Of a stretch of 64,000 nucleotides of DNA, positions 26,257 to 36,306 are shown one piece after another (positions within the stretch are counted from its first letter, which is position 1; every line of letters begins with the position of its first letter). The stretch comes from Aeromonas schubertii (GTDB taxonomy: Bacteria; Pseudomonadota; Gammaproteobacteria; Enterobacterales; Aeromonadaceae), in the NCBI RefSeq assembly GCF_000820105.1, contig NZ_CDDB01000109.1:1-64000 (forward strand), read 5' to 3'. Below the pieces are notes generated by a model that was not told where the DNA came from, ran no database searches, and saw only the letters and a program-made list of their open reading frames with translations. The position numbers were made by a program, and so were the translations under genes.

Positions 26257-28049
26257 TCCATCCCGTCATCGCCCGCGTCACCGCCCGCCTTCGCGAGCGC
26301 AGCCAGACGCGCCGCGCCGCCTACCTCGCCCGCATCGAGCAGATGGCCGCCAGGGGCAAGACCCGCGCCGCCCTGGCCTGCGGCAACCTGGCCCACGCCG
26401 TCGCCGCCTCGAGCTGTGACGAGAAGGGGCGCATCCTCGACATGACCCGCGCCAACGTGGGCATAGTCACCGCCTACAACGACATGTTGAGTGCCCACCA
26501 GCCCTATCAGGGCTACCCGGAGATCATCAAGGGTGCGCTGGCCGAGCTGGGCCACAGCGCCCAGGTGGCGGGCGGCGTGCCCGCCATGTGCGATGGCGTC
26601 ACCCAGGGCCAACCGGGGATGGACATGTCCCTCTTCTCCCGGGATCTGATCGCCCAGGCCACCGCCCTCTCCCTCTCCCACAACACCTTCGACGCCACCC
26701 TGCTGCTCGGGGTGTGTGACAAGATAGCCCCGGGCCAGCTGATGGGGGCCCTCTCCCACGGCCACCTGCCGACCGCCTTCGTGCCGGCCGGTCCCATGGC
26801 CAGCGGCATCAGCAACGACGAGAAGGTGAAGGTGCGCCAGCAGTACGCCGCCGGTGAAGTAGGGCGCGACGCCCTGCTCAAGATGGAGTGCGGCGCCTAC
26901 CACGCCGCCGGCACCTGTACCTTCTATGGCACCGCCAACACCAACCAGCTGGTGTTCGAGGCGATGGGGCTGATGCTGCCGGGCTCGGCCTTCGTGCATC
27001 CCCACAGCGAGCTGCGCCAGGCCTTGACCCGGGAAGCCGCCCGGCGCATCAGCGCCATGGTCGGCGGCTCAGGCCACTTCCGCCCCCTGGCCGAGGTGCT
27101 CGACGAGCGCAGCCTGGTCAACGGCCTGGTGGCCCTGCTCGCCTCCGGCGGCAGCACCAACCACAGCATCCACATGGTGGCGATCGCCCGTCAGGCCGGC
27201 CTCATCATGACCTGGGACGATCTCAGCGAGCTCTCCGATGTGGTACCACTGCTGGTGCGCATGTACCCGAACGGTCCGGCCGATGTGAACGCCTTCCAGG
27301 AGGCCGGGGCCGTACCGGGTCTGCTGCGCCGTCTGGCCGAGCAACAATTGCTGCACCTGGACGCCACCCCGGTGTTCGGCACCATGGCCGACTATCTCAA
27401 GAACCCGCACCTGGTGGAGGGTCAGCTGGTGTGGCAAGAGGCGGGGGTGAGCCGCGACCCGGAGGTGCTGGCCCTGCCCGGCGCCCGGTTCCAGGCGAGC
27501 GGCGGTACCAGGGTGCTCGACGGCAACCTGGGCCGCGCCGTGGTCAAGGTCTCCGCCGTGGCCCCCGAGTATCGCCTCGTCGAGGCGCCGGCCCGGGTCT
27601 TCTCCTCCCAGCACGCGGTGGAGGCCGCCTACAAGGCCGGTGAACTCAATCAGGACGCCGTCATCGTGGTTCGCCACAACGGCCCGGCCGCCAACGGCAT
27701 GCCGGAGCTGCACAAGCTGATGCCGGTGCTGGGCAACCTGCAGAAGGCCGGCTACAAGGTGGCTCTGGTGACCGACGGCCGCCTCTCCGGCGCCTCGGGC
27801 AAGATCCCGGCCGCCATCCACGTCACCCCGGAGGCGCTGCACGGCGGAGCCATCGGCCTGCTGCGCGATGGCGACCTGTTGCGCCTCGACGCCGATCAGG
27901 GCAGCCTGATGTGCCTGAGCGATCTGAGCGGCCGTGAGCCGGCCCCCATCGATCTCAGCACCGAGCAGGAAGGCTGGGGTCGTGAACTGTTTGGCGTGAT
28001 GCGTCGCGCCGTGTCCAGCGCCGAGTGTGGCGCCACCATCTTCGAATAA
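26253..28049 (+). CDS. edd: 6-Phosphogluconate dehydratase
   Basis: This 598-residue IlvD/Edd-family iron-sulfur enzyme dehydrates 6-phosphogluconate to KDPG. Conserved cysteines that would hold the cluster are seen in [25 protein letters not shown] and [15 protein letters not shown], and the [10 protein letters not shown] segment is characteristic. Length agrees with E. coli Edd. It is the middle gene of gntK-edd-eda, 21 bp before eda. Confidence 0.96.
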   Translation: MIHPVIARVTARLRERSQTRRAAYLARIEQMAARGKTRAALACGNLAHAVAASSCDEKGRILDMTRANVGIVTAYNDMLSAHQPYQGYPEIIKGALAELGHSAQVAGGVPAMCDGVTQGQPGMDMSLFSRDLIAQATALSLSHNTFDATLLLGVCDKIAPGQLMGALSHGHLPTAFVPAGPMASGISNDEKVKVRQQYAAGEVGRDALLKMECGAYHAAGTCTFYGTANTNQLVFEAMGLMLPGSAFVHPHSELRQALTREAARRISAMVGGSGHFRPLAEVLDERSLVNGLVALLASGGSTNHSIHMVAIARQAGLIMTWDDLSELSDVVPLLVRMYPNGPADVNAFQEAGAVPGLLRRLAEQQLLHLDATPVFGTMADYLKNPHLVEGQLVWQEAGVSRDPEVLALPGARFQASGGTRVLDGNLGRAVVKVSAVAPEYRLVEAPARVFSSQHAVEAAYKAGELNQDAVIVVRHNGPAANGMPELHKLMPVLGNLQKAGYKVALVTDGRLSGASGKIPAAIHVTPEALHGGAIGLLRDGDLLRLDADQGSLMCLSDLSGREPAPIDLSTEQEGWGRELFGVMRRAVSSAECGATIFE

Positions 28050-28070
28050 GATCAGCAGAAGGAAATTCCC

Positions 28071-28712
28071 ATGCACAACTGGAACGTCTCCCCCGCCGAG
28101 GTCTTCGCCGCCTCTCCCCTGGTCCCGGTCATGGTCATCACCGATCTGGAGCAGGCCGTGCCGATGGCCGAGGCCCTGCTGGCCGGTGGCATCTCGGTGT
28201 TCGAAATCACCCTGCGCACCCCGGTGGCCCTGGCCGCCATCGAGCGCATCGCCAGGGCGATGCCCGAGGCCATGGTCGGGGCCGGCACCATCATCAACGC
28301 CGTCCAGTATGACGCCGCCGTCGCCGCCGGCGCCCGCTTCGTCATCTCCCCGGGCATGACCCCGGCCCTGCTGGCCCATGCCGCCAGGGGGAGTGCACCG
28401 CTGATCCCGGGCGTCGCCACCCCCTCCGAGGTGATGCAGGCCCTGGAAGCCGGCTACGATCATCTGAAGTTCTTCCCGGCCGAGGCCAACGGGGGCACCA
28501 AGGCGCTCGCCGCCATCGCCGCTCCCCTGCCCCAGGTGCGCTTCTGCCCGACCGGCGGTATTGGCCCGAAGAACGTGGCCGATTATTTAGCCCTTAAGAG
28601 CGTCGCCACCGTCGGCGGCTCCTGGATGCTGCCGGCCGACACCGTCAAGGCCGGCAACTGGGACGAGGTGACCCGCCTCTCCCGCGAGGCGGTCGCACTG
28701 GTCAGCCGCTAA
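28071..28712 (+). CDS. eda: KDPG/KHG aldolase
   Basis: This 213-residue aldolase cleaves KDPG into pyruvate and glyceraldehyde 3-phosphate, completing the Entner-Doudoroff route. The Schiff-base lysine is K133 (in [10 protein letters not shown]) and the general-base glutamate is E45 (in FEITLRT), both at the same positions as in E. coli. An AAGGAA site precedes the ATG. The operon ends at a hairpin 23 bp after the stop. Confidence 0.96.
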   Translation: MHNWNVSPAEVFAASPLVPVMVITDLEQAVPMAEALLAGGISVFEITLRTPVALAAIERIARAMPEAMVGAGTIINAVQYDAAVAAGARFVISPGMTPALLAHAARGSAPLIPGVATPSEVMQALEAGYDHLKFFPAEANGGTKALAAIAAPLPQVRFCPTGGIGPKNVADYLALKSVATVGGSWMLPADTVKAGNWDEVTRLSREAVALVSR

Positions 28713-28735
28713 GCACGGCGCCCCCTGCCAAACCG

Positions 28736-28761
28736 ACAGGCCACCCCGAGGGGTGGCCTGT
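28736..28761. terminator. Terminator between eda and gntR
   Basis: A 12-bp inverted repeat, ACAGGCCACCCC / GGGGTGGCCTGT, is separated by only two bases (so the tip opens) and followed by TTCATG. It overlaps the end of the convergent gntR region and can serve both directions. Confidence 0.65.
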
Positions 28762-28762
28762 T

Positions 28763-29794
28763 TCATGAGCGGATGGGCCGGGGGATCTCACCCAGGCTCT
28801 CCCCCTCGAACAGGGTGAAGCCGAGGTCGCACACCTTGGTCGCCAGCGGCTGACCGGCCAGGCTGGCCAGTAGCAGAGTGGCGGCCTCGCGCCCTATCTC
28901 CTCACGCGGGGTGATGATGCTGGCCAGTTGCGGCGAGATGGCGCGCCCTATGTTGAGGGAATTGGCACCGGCGATGGCAATCTGCCCCGGAACCGGGATG
29001 CCGAGCGCCTGGGCACGCAGTATGGCCCCCACCGCCAGGTCATCGTTGGTGCAGAACAGGCCATCCAGGTCGGGCCAGCGGGCCAACGCCTGATCCAGCA
29101 AGGAGCCACCGAGGATGAAGGTGGAGGACTCCCCGGTCAGCAGGTGCTCCCCCGTCAACCCGGCCGCTCCCATGGCATCGTAGTAGCCGGCCATCCGCAA
29201 CCGGGTGCGAACGTCGAGACGAGCCCCCAGATAGACGATATGACGCCGTCCCCGGGCCAGCATCGCCTCGGTCATGGCACGCGCCGCGGCGCGGTGATCC
29301 ATTCCCACCACCATGTCGATGGGGGCCTCGGGAAAGTCCATCGCCTCCACCACAGGAATGCCTGCCGTGGCGATCATCTTGCGGGTGCGCTCGGTGTGTT
29401 CGGTATCGCAGAGGATGAGCCCATCCACATGAAACGAGAGCAGCGAGGCGACCTGCTCCTCCTCCCGTTCCGGGCTATAGCCATAGTGTCCCAGCAGGGT
29501 CTGGTAGCCGGCCGCACGGGTGACCGCCTCGACCCCCTGCACCACGGCCGAGAAGACCTGGTTGGAGAGAGAGGGAATCAGGATGCCGATGGCGCGACTG
29601 GTGGCGTTGGAGAGGATGTCAGGCGCCCGGCTGGGAATATAGCCGAGCGCCTCGACCGCCTCGGCGATGCGCTGCCGGGTGGCCTCGGCCACTGAGCCGG
29701 GGTCACGCAGATAGCGGCTGACCGTCATCTTGGTCACGCCGACCCGGTCGGCGATATCCTGCAGGGTGGGGCGACGTTTTCGGGTGTCGTGCAT
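28763..29794 (-). CDS. gntR: LacI-family gluconate repressor GntR
   Basis: This 343-residue repressor has an N-terminal LacI helix-turn-helix and hinge (TLQDIADRVGVTKMTVSRYLRD is split across residues 10-31) and a periplasmic-binding-like sugar-sensing core. It matches E. coli GntR in style (RAIGILIPSLSNQVF). The ATG at 29794 is used; the long upstream extension of the frame is antisense to amtB. A GntR operator (29814-29829) lies just upstream, implying autoregulation, and two more control gntK and the permease. Confidence 0.9.
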   Translation of the reverse strand: MHDTRKRRPTLQDIADRVGVTKMTVSRYLRDPGSVAEATRQRIAEAVEALGYIPSRAPDILSNATSRAIGILIPSLSNQVFSAVVQGVEAVTRAAGYQTLLGHYGYSPEREEEQVASLLSFHVDGLILCDTEHTERTRKMIATAGIPVVEAMDFPEAPIDMVVGMDHRAAARAMTEAMLARGRRHIVYLGARLDVRTRLRMAGYYDAMGAAGLTGEHLLTGESSTFILGGSLLDQALARWPDLDGLFCTNDDLAVGAILRAQALGIPVPGQIAIAGANSLNIGRAISPQLASIITPREEIGREAATLLLASLAGQPLATKVCDLGFTLFEGESLGEIPRPIRS

Positions 29795-29813
29795 GGGGGA
29801 GAACCGGCGGAAA

Positions 29814-29829
29814 ATGTTACGTGTAACAT
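29814..29829. promoter_or_regulatory. GntR operator upstream of gntR
   Basis: ATGTTAC-GT-GTAACAT has perfect 7-bp arms and is nearly identical to the E. coli gnt operator. It lies 20 bp upstream of the gntR start codon and after the amtB stop, so it probably mediates autoregulation. Confidence 0.8.
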
Positions 29830-29856
29830 ACCCGTTTTGCTCCCCCAAGTCAGCCG

Positions 29857-31077
29857 TCAGATGGGTGCCTTGTCCCGGTTGGTGGCGGCGATGTGATGGA
29901 TGGCGAGGTCGGCGCCAATAAACTCCTCTTCCTCGCTCAGGCGCAGTCCCACCAGCCGCTTCATCAGGCCGTAGATCAGGCCGCCGCCACACAGGGCTGT
30001 CAGGATACCAAGACCTGTGCCGATCAGCTGGCTGCTGAGACTCACCCCGCCCATGCCACCCAGGTAGGGATGGCCAAAGATGCCGGCCGCGATCCCCCCC
30101 CAGGCACCGCACAGTCCGTGCAGGGGCCACACCCCGAGCACGTCGTCTATCTGGGGGCGCTTGCGCTGCAACCAGGTGAAGGTGCCGATGAAGATGGCTC
30201 CGGCCACGCCCCCGACCAGCAGGGCGCTCAAGGGGTGCATCAGATCCGAACCGGCACACACCGCCACCAACCCGGCCAGGGGACCGTTGTGGATGAAGCC
30301 CGGGTCGTTGCGGCCGAGCAGCATGGCCACCAGGGTGCCGCCGACCATGGCCATCAGGGAGTTGAGGGCGACCAAACCGCTGATCCCCCCCAGCTTCTGG
30401 GCCGACATGACGTTGAAGCCGAACCAGCCGACCGTGAGAACCCAGGCCCCGAGCGCCAGCATGGGGATGTTCGAGGGGGCAAAGCCCACCGCCTGACCAC
30501 CGCGAATGCGCCCCTTGCGCATGCCGAGCAGCACCACGGCCACCAGGCCGATCCAGCCCCCCACGGCATGCACCACCACCGAGCCGGCAAAGTCGTGGAA
30601 GGGGGCCCCGAAGCGCAGCTCAAGCCATGCCTGCAGGCCGAAGTTGCCATTCCAGGCGATCCCCTCGAACAGGGGATAGACCAACCCCACCGTGAGCCCG
30701 GAGCAGAGCAACATGGGGTAGAAGCGCGCCCGCTCGGCAATACCGCCACTGACGATGGCCGGGATGGCGGCGGCGAAGGTGAGCAAAAAGAAGAACTTCA
30801 CCAGCTCGTAGCCCTGCCCTGCCGCCAGGGTCGGCGCATCGGCGAAGAAGGTCTTGCCATAGGCAAGCCAATAGCCGATGAAGAAGTAGGCCAGGGTCGA
30901 GATGCCGAAGTCGGTGATGATCTTCACCAGGGCGTTGACCTGGTTCTTGCTGCGCACCGTGCCCAGTTCGAGAAAGGCAAAGCCGGAATGCATGGCAAGC
31001 ACCATGATGGCGCCGCCGAGCACGAACAGGGTGTCCGCACTCTGGGTAAGGGTTGCGATAGCGTTGGGGTCCTGCAC
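29857..31077 (-). CDS. amtB: Ammonium transporter
   Basis: This 406-residue polytopic Amt/Rh channel carries ammonium across the inner membrane. The twin-histidine pore pair is visible in HDFAGSVVVHAVGG and WPLHGLCGAWGG, and HSGFAFLELG and NDPGFIHNGPLAG are family motifs. There is no E. coli-type signal sequence. Translation starts at GTG (31077) after GGAG. No glnK gene accompanies it in the window, although amtB is usually paired with one. A sigma-54 promoter and NtrC-like sites precede it. Confidence 0.93.
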   Translation of the reverse strand: MQDPNAIATLTQSADTLFVLGGAIMVLAMHSGFAFLELGTVRSKNQVNALVKIITDFGISTLAYFFIGYWLAYGKTFFADAPTLAAGQGYELVKFFFLLTFAAAIPAIVSGGIAERARFYPMLLCSGLTVGLVYPLFEGIAWNGNFGLQAWLELRFGAPFHDFAGSVVVHAVGGWIGLVAVVLLGMRKGRIRGGQAVGFAPSNIPMLALGAWVLTVGWFGFNVMSAQKLGGISGLVALNSLMAMVGGTLVAMLLGRNDPGFIHNGPLAGLVAVCAGSDLMHPLSALLVGGVAGAIFIGTFTWLQRKRPQIDDVLGVWPLHGLCGAWGGIAAGIFGHPYLGGMGGVSLSSQLIGTGLGILTALCGGGLIYGLMKRLVGLRLSEEEEFIGADLAIHHIAATNRDKAPI

Positions 31078-31147
31078 TGTGTGTCTCCATCATCCTGATT
31101 TGTTGTCATGCACCGCCCCGTCGAGGGGGCGGGCGGAGGGAGAGCAG

Positions 31148-31163
31148 AGCAGGAGTCGTGCCA
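31148..31163 (-). promoter_or_regulatory. Sigma-54 promoter of amtB
   Basis: Read on the minus strand, TGGCACG-N4-CTGCT matches the -24/-12 consensus TGGCACG-N4-TTGCW at all but one base. It predicts a start near 31136 and a leader of about 60 nt before the amtB GTG. Confidence 0.8.
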
Positions 31164-31167
31164 GCAA

Positions 31168-31191
31168 ATCGGGCCCAAAAGAGGGCCCGAT
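31168..31191 (-). terminator. Possible envC terminator hairpin
   Basis: ATCGGGCCC / GGGCCCGAT form a 9-bp stem with a 6-nt loop downstream of the envC stop. The following T-run is poor. It lies between the NtrC sites and the sigma-54 promoter. Confidence 0.5.
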
Positions 31192-31214
31192 AGAGACGCA
31201 TTGGTTCAGGATGG

Positions 31215-31249
31215 GGCACCAGTTGTGTGCCTGGCACCAAAATGGGGCA
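31215..31249. promoter_or_regulatory. Two NtrC-like enhancer sites upstream of amtB
   Basis: GGCACCAAAATGGGGCA (31233-31249) matches 15 of 17 bases of the NtrC consensus TGCACCAAAATGGTGCA. A second dyad, GGCACCAGTTGTGTGCC (31215-31231), keeps the GGCAC/GTGCC arms. Their centres are 18 bp apart and lie about 85-110 bp upstream of the predicted sigma-54 start, the usual enhancer distance. Confidence 0.7.
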
Positions 31250-32539
31250 CTAACTGCGCCGGGAGAGCCACCTGGTGGGGTTGATCGCCTCCCCCTGATA
31301 ACGGATTTCGAAGTAGAGACCGGTCTGATCCTGGCCGCCACTGTTACCCACCAGGGCTACAGGCTCGCCCTGCTCGACCTTCTGCCCCACATGGCGCAGC
31401 AGAGACTGGTTGTGACCATAGAGGCTCATATAACCCTTGCCATGATCGACCACCAGCAGCATGCCGTAGCCATCGAGCCAGTCGGCATAGACCACCTGAC
31501 CGGGCGCCACCGCCTTGACCTGAGTGCCCTCGGGGGCGCCGATCAGGGTCCCTTTCCACTTGATCTCGGCGGTGCGCCGTGACCCGTAGGAGATGAGAAT
31601 GGGCCCCTGCACCGGCCAGCGCAAGGCGCTGCTGGTGCTCAGGCCTCCGCTGTAGCGACGGCTCTGGGCCTCGGCCTGCTCCAGCTCTTTTTGCTGACGG
31701 CGGGCGAGCTGGCGCTCCTCCTCCCGCTGGGCCTGCTCCGCCTGCTTGCGTAGCCGCTCCTGCTCCGCCTTCATCCTGGCGATGCGTTCGCGCTCGCGGC
31801 GTTCGGCCTCCTCCTGCTGGCGGCGCAACTCCTCGAGGCGTGCCTTGAGGCGCTTCTCCGCCTGCACCATCTTGGCCAGCTTGGCCTCATCGCTCTGCAC
31901 ATCCTGCTGCAGCTGGCTGCGGGTCTGCTCCCGGCTCTGCTGGCTGGCGAGCAGCCCCTGATGCTGCTGCTTCTGATCGTCGAGGAGGCGCTGCTGACGA
32001 CCCAGAGTCTCCCGAGTCGCCTCCTGATTGGCGGTCAGCCGCCGCTGGGTGGCACGCAGGGACTCGATGGCCTCAATTCGGGCCTTGTTGAGGTAGTCGT
32101 AGAAGTCGATGGTACGGCTGAGGCGATTGGGATCCTGCTGGTTGAGCAGCAGCTTGAGATAGTCGTGATCGCCGGCCCGGAAGGCACTCTCGGCCTGCTT
32201 GGCCAGCAGGCTCTTCTGCTGGTTGGCCTGGCGCTCCAGTTCGTCCTTCTCGCGGGCAAGCTCCTGAATACGGCTCTCGCTCTTCTTGAGCTGAGAGCGG
32301 GTATCCGCCAGCTTGGCAGCGGCGACAGAGACGGCGCGCTCATCCTGCTCCAGCTGTTTGGCCAGCTTGGCCAGCTCCTGCTTGCCGAGCTTGACCGCCT
32401 TCTGCTGAGCCTTGATATCGTTCTGGACCTTGCCCAGATCGTTGTTGAGCCCCCCCTGGGCGCTCAGGCAATAAAACAGCGCGCCGGCCAAAAGGCCGAC
32501 GCGTTGTAAGTGCTTTGAAATCAAGTCACGTCCCCGCAT
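31250..32539 (-). CDS. envC: Murein hydrolase activator EnvC
   Basis: This 429-residue periplasmic protein activates cell-division amidases AmiA and AmiB. After an N-terminal signal segment (about 10-28), a long coiled coil fills residues 30-290, followed by a LytM/M23 domain (about 310-429). The LytM zinc ligands are degenerate: the first motif reads WKGTLIGAPEGTQV with no His/Asp pair, and the last reads GLYFEIR instead of HxHFEIR. This fits EnvC's non-enzymatic role. It begins 9 bp after gpmM on the same strand, as in enteric bacteria. Confidence 0.92.
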   Translation of the reverse strand: MRGRDLISKHLQRVGLLAGALFYCLSAQGGLNNDLGKVQNDIKAQQKAVKLGKQELAKLAKQLEQDERAVSVAAAKLADTRSQLKKSESRIQELAREKDELERQANQQKSLLAKQAESAFRAGDHDYLKLLLNQQDPNRLSRTIDFYDYLNKARIEAIESLRATQRRLTANQEATRETLGRQQRLLDDQKQQHQGLLASQQSREQTRSQLQQDVQSDEAKLAKMVQAEKRLKARLEELRRQQEEAERRERERIARMKAEQERLRKQAEQAQREEERQLARRQQKELEQAEAQSRRYSGGLSTSSALRWPVQGPILISYGSRRTAEIKWKGTLIGAPEGTQVKAVAPGQVVYADWLDGYGMLLVVDHGKGYMSLYGHNQSLLRHVGQKVEQGEPVALVGNSGGQDQTGLYFEIRYQGEAINPTRWLSRRS

Positions 32540-32548
32540 GGGGCGGAA

Positions 32549-34078
32549 TTATTTCAAAATCATCAGGGGCTTGCCAGTCATTTCCGGCGGCACAGGCAGA
32601 CCCATCAGAGTCAGCATGGTAGGCGCCAGATCGGACAGTTTGCCGCCCTCTACCACCTCGGCCTTGCGACCGAAGTAGATGAGGGGCACCGGCAGGTTGG
32701 TGTGGGCGGTGTGCGCCTGACCGGTCTCTTCATCCATCATCTTCTCGGCGTTGCCGTGGTCGGCGGTGATAAGGCATTCGCCACCCACCTCGGCCAGGGC
32801 CTCGGTGACACGACCGATGCAGTGATCGACGGCCTCGCAAGCCTTGACCGCGGCATCGAACACACCGGTGTGGCCGACCATGTCGCCGTTCGGGTAGTTA
32901 CAGATGATGACGTCGTACTTGCCGCTCTTGATGGCCGCAACCAGCTTGTCGGTCAGTTCGCCAGAGCTCATCTCGGGCTGCAGATCGTAGGTGGCTACCT
33001 TGGGGCTGGCCACAATCTCGCGATCCTCGCCGGTGAAGCAGGCCTCTTCGCCACCGTTGAAGAAGAAGGTGACGTGAGCGTACTTCTCGGTCTCGGAGAT
33101 GCGCAGCTGGGTCTTGCCCTGCTTGGCCAGCCACTCACCCAGGGTATTGACCAGGGCGGTTGGCGGGTAGGCACAGGCGGTCTTGATGTCGGCCGCATAC
33201 TCGGTCAGCATCACGAAGTTCAGTTTCGGCAGGGCCTCGCGGGCAAAACCGGTGAAGTCGGTGTCGACGAAGGCGCGGGTGATCTCGCGGGCACGGTCGG
33301 CACGGAAGTTCATGAAGATCAGGGCATCGCCATCCTGCATCGGGGCGGCTTCGCCGATACGGGTGGCCTTGACGAACTCGTCGTTCTCGTCACGAGCGTA
33401 GGCAGCAGCCAGGGCCTCGGTGGCGGAGGCGGCGGTGAACTCGCCCTTGCCCTGGGTCATCAGGTCATAGGCCTGCTGTACGCGGTCCCAACGGTTGTCG
33501 CGATCCATGGCGTAGTAACGACCGATCATGGAGGCGAAGCGACCCTTGCCGAGGGCGGCAAACTTGGCGTCGAACAGCTCGATGGAGGACTGGGCGGAGC
33601 GCGGCGGCACGTCACGGCCATCCAGGAAGGCGTGGAAGTAGATCTGCTCGGCGCCACGACGGGCGGCCATCTCGATCATCCCCAGGATGTGCTCTTCGTG
33701 GCTGTGCACGCCACCCGGAGACATCAGGCCCATAATGTGGACAGCCTTGCCGGCCTGAACGGCGGCATCGACGGCCTTGCCGATCTCGACGTTGTCGAAG
33801 AAGGGGCCGTCCTGGATGTCTTTGGAGATGCGGGTCAGCTCCTGGTAGACGATCCGGCCGGCGCCGATGTTGACGTGACCCACCTCGGAGTTGCCCATTT
33901 GACCATCGGGCAGACCGACGTCGAGGCCGGAGCCGGAGATGAGGGTGCTGGTGTAGTCACGAGCGAGGCGATCCAGATTGGGGGTGTTGGCGGCGGCGAC
34001 GGCGTTGTGCTCTGCCTTGTCGCTGTAGCCCCAACCGTCCATGATGACCAGAACCAGGGGTTTCTTGGCTGTTGACAT
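32549..34078 (-). CDS. gpmM: Cofactor-independent phosphoglycerate mutase
   Basis: This 509-residue, manganese-dependent glycolytic enzyme interconverts 3- and 2-phosphoglycerate. The catalytic serine is S64 in [14 protein letters not shown] and a metal-binding aspartate is D14 in VIMDGWGY; the [11 protein letters not shown] motif supplies further metal ligands. The start at 34078 gives the usual length; the longer frame to 34354 runs antisense into the yibN gene. It is co-directional with envC and probably in one operon with it. Confidence 0.96.
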   Translation of the reverse strand: MSTAKKPLVLVIMDGWGYSDKAEHNAVAAANTPNLDRLARDYTSTLISGSGLDVGLPDGQMGNSEVGHVNIGAGRIVYQELTRISKDIQDGPFFDNVEIGKAVDAAVQAGKAVHIMGLMSPGGVHSHEEHILGMIEMAARRGAEQIYFHAFLDGRDVPPRSAQSSIELFDAKFAALGKGRFASMIGRYYAMDRDNRWDRVQQAYDLMTQGKGEFTAASATEALAAAYARDENDEFVKATRIGEAAPMQDGDALIFMNFRADRAREITRAFVDTDFTGFAREALPKLNFVMLTEYAADIKTACAYPPTALVNTLGEWLAKQGKTQLRISETEKYAHVTFFFNGGEEACFTGEDREIVASPKVATYDLQPEMSSGELTDKLVAAIKSGKYDVIICNYPNGDMVGHTGVFDAAVKACEAVDHCIGRVTEALAEVGGECLITADHGNAEKMMDEETGQAHTAHTNLPVPLIYFGRKAEVVEGGKLSDLAPTMLTLMGLPVPPEMTGKPLMILK

Positions 34079-34283
34079 AAGACTATGTCCTCTCGGATTG
34101 GAATGAATTGCAGAAAGCGAAACTAGCGTAATATTACTACATCCGCCGAAATAGTCACCTGATCCGCCGGGGCCCGCCAGCCCTGCCTGAGAGCGTGCTC
34201 CCGCTTTGCCCCATTGATGGCTGATATTCTCACCTCCCCCATGTATACTCGGGCCCTTGTCCCGGATTTGGATTGTAGGAAAG

Positions 34284-34715
34284 ATGCAAGAGTATCTGGA
34301 TTTCGCGGCCCGCAACCCCCTGCTCACCGCAGCCTGGGTCGGCCTGGCCGGCACCCTGATCTACACCACGGTGCGTGCCCGTTTCTCCCCCGTCAAGGCG
34401 GTTAATAACCACGCCGCCACCATGCTGATCAACCGCGAGAATGCCGTGGTGGTCGACATCCGTACTCTCGACGAGTTTGGTCGCGGCCATCTGGCCGGTG
34501 CCCAGCACCTCATCCTCAGCGAAATCCAGGCCAACAACCTGGGCCAGCTTGAAAAGCACAAGGATGACCCCATTATCGTGGTGTGCGAGACCGGTATGAG
34601 TGCGGGTGCCGCCGCCAGAGCCCTCTACAAGCATGGCTTCAAGCGGGTGCACACCCTGGCGGGTGGCATGGCCCAGTGGCGTGCAGATAACCTGCCGGTC
34701 ACCAAGAAGCGCTGA
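34284..34715 (+). CDS. yibN: Membrane-anchored rhodanese-domain protein YibN
   Basis: The 143-residue product has one N-terminal membrane helix (about 12-30) and a cytoplasmic rhodanese domain (about 40-135) whose active-site loop holds C101 in [10 protein letters not shown]. YibN is found next to secB throughout Gammaproteobacteria. The ATG at 34284 follows a TAGGA site; an upstream TTG frame is unlikely. Unlike E. coli, no grxC lies between it and secB. A terminator separates it from secB. Confidence 0.9.
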   Translation: MQEYLDFAARNPLLTAAWVGLAGTLIYTTVRARFSPVKAVNNHAATMLINRENAVVVDIRTLDEFGRGHLAGAQHLILSEIQANNLGQLEKHKDDPIIVVCETGMSAGAAARALYKHGFKRVHTLAGGMAQWRADNLPVTKKR

Positions 34716-34721
34716 TAATCC

Positions 34722-34743
34722 CGGGGCCACAGGCCCCGTTTTT
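34722..34743 (+). terminator. Terminator between yibN and secB
   Basis: A 7-bp stem, CGGGGCC / GGCCCCG with loop ACA, is followed directly by TTTTT, a compact intrinsic terminator in front of secB. Confidence 0.8.
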
Positions 34744-34766
34744 GCTAAATAAAGGAATCAAACAAC

Positions 34767-35240
34767 ATGGCTGAAGCGATCAACAACCAGGAAGTACAGC
34801 AACCGGAATTCCACATCCAGCGCGTCTATGTGAAGGATGTTTCGTTCGAGGCACCGAACACCCCGCACATCTTCCAGAAAGAATGGCAGCCGGAAGTCAG
34901 CCTGGATATGGACACCAAGACCAATATGCTGGCCGAAAGCATCTACGAAGTGGTGCTGACCCTGACCGTCACCTGCAAGCTGGGCGAAGAGACCGCCTTC
35001 CTGTGCGAAGTGCACCAGGCCGGTATCTTCACCATCGGCAACCTGCCGGAGCCGCAGCTGGCTCACTGCCTGGCCGCCTTCTGCCCGAACATCCTGTTCC
35101 CGTACGCTCGTGAAGCCGTCTCCGCCATGGTTAACCGCGGCTCCTTCCCGCAGCTGAACCTGGCTCCGGTCAACTTCGATGCCCTGTTCGCCCAGCATGT
35201 GGCCCAACTGCAGGCAGAGCAGGCCACTGCGGAAGCTTGA
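34767..35240 (+). CDS. secB: Protein-export chaperone SecB
   Basis: This 157-residue cytoplasmic chaperone holds precursor proteins unfolded and delivers them to SecA. The sequence closely follows enteric SecB ([17 protein letters not shown], then QAGIF and [11 protein letters not shown]). Its TGA is followed one base later by the gpsA ATG, so the two are co-translated, as in other Gammaproteobacteria. Confidence 0.96.
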   Translation: MAEAINNQEVQQPEFHIQRVYVKDVSFEAPNTPHIFQKEWQPEVSLDMDTKTNMLAESIYEVVLTLTVTCKLGEETAFLCEVHQAGIFTIGNLPEPQLAHCLAAFCPNILFPYAREAVSAMVNRGSFPQLNLAPVNFDALFAQHVAQLQAEQATAEA

Positions 35241-35241
35241 G

Positions 35242-36246
35242 ATGAGTGACAAGGCTGCCATTTCGGTCTTGGGGGCGGGGTCTTACGGCACCGCCCTTGC
35301 CATTTCTCTGGCCCGTAACGGCCATCCGACCCTGCTGTGGGGTCACGATCCGGCTCATGTTGCCGATCTGGCCAGAGAGCACTGCAACAAGGCCTTCCTG
35401 CCGGATGTGCCCTTTCCCGATTCCCTGCTGCTGACCTCGGATCTGCAAGAGGCTGTCACGGCGGCTCCCGTGCTGCTGCTGGTAGTCCCGAGCCATGTCT
35501 TCGGAGAGGTGCTGGCCCGGATCAGGCCCTTCCTGCGCCCCGACAGCCGTATCGCCTGGGCCACCAAGGGCCTGGAGCCGGACAGCGGCCGCCTGCTGCA
35601 AGAGGTGGCGCGCGAGGTCTTGGGCGATACCATGCCGCTGGCGGTGATTTCCGGTCCCACCTTCGCCAGGGAGCTGGCCGCCGGCATGCCGACCGCCATC
35701 TCGGTCGCCTCAACCCATGACGACTTTGCCGAGGACCTCTCCCACCTGCTGCACTGTGGCCGCTCGTTCCGGGTCTATACCAACCCGGACTTTATCGGCC
35801 TGCAGCTGGGGGGCGCCGTGAAGAACGTCATCGCCATCGGTGCCGGTCTCTCCGATGGTCTGGGCTTTGGTGCCAACGCACGTACCGCCCTCATCACCCG
35901 TGGCCTGGTTGAGATGCAGCGCCTCGGGCTCGCCCTCGGTGCCGATGCCAAGACCTTCATGGGGATGGCAGGACTCGGGGACCTGGTACTCACCTGTACC
36001 GACAACCAGTCGCGCAACCGCCGCTTCGGTCTGGCGCTGGGGGCCGGCAAGTCGGTCGAGAGTGCCATGACCGAAATAGGCCAGGTCGTCGAGGGGCATC
36101 GCAACACCAAGGAGGTGCACCTGCTGGCGGCACGCTGTGGGGTGGAGATGCCCATCTGCGAACAGATCTACAAGGTGCTCTACGAGGGCAAGAACCCGAA
36201 AGAGGCGGCGATAGCCCTGCTCTCCCGGGACAAGAAAGACGAGTAG
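35242..36246 (+). CDS. gpsA: Glycerol-3-phosphate dehydrogenase (NAD(P)+)
   Basis: This 334-residue enzyme reduces dihydroxyacetone phosphate to sn-glycerol 3-phosphate for phospholipid synthesis. It has an N-terminal nucleotide-binding motif ([12 protein letters not shown]), the substrate-region lysine in [11 protein letters not shown], and [17 protein letters not shown]. The start is the ATG at 35242, one base after secB; the frame from 35179 overlaps secB and is rejected. cysE, often next in line, is absent. Confidence 0.96.
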   Translation: MSDKAAISVLGAGSYGTALAISLARNGHPTLLWGHDPAHVADLAREHCNKAFLPDVPFPDSLLLTSDLQEAVTAAPVLLLVVPSHVFGEVLARIRPFLRPDSRIAWATKGLEPDSGRLLQEVAREVLGDTMPLAVISGPTFARELAAGMPTAISVASTHDDFAEDLSHLLHCGRSFRVYTNPDFIGLQLGGAVKNVIAIGAGLSDGLGFGANARTALITRGLVEMQRLGLALGADAKTFMGMAGLGDLVLTCTDNQSRNRRFGLALGAGKSVESAMTEIGQVVEGHRNTKEVHLLAARCGVEMPICEQIYKVLYEGKNPKEAAIALLSRDKKDE

Positions 36247-36260
36247 TTCACCCGAAACAA

Positions 36261-36288
36261 GAAGGCCCCGCCAGTTGGCGGGGCCTTC
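36261..36288. terminator. Bidirectional terminator between gpsA and nfuA
   Basis: A perfect 12-bp stem, GAAGGCCCCGCC / GGCGGGGCCTTC with loop AGTT, is followed by TCT. It lies between two converging genes. Confidence 0.8.
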
Positions 36289-36306
36289 TCTATGGGGAGC
36301 CGGAGA

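Noticed and set aside
29795..30259. N-terminal extension of the gntR frame
   Set aside because: It is antisense to amtB; the LacI helix-turn-helix begins right after the ATG at 29794.
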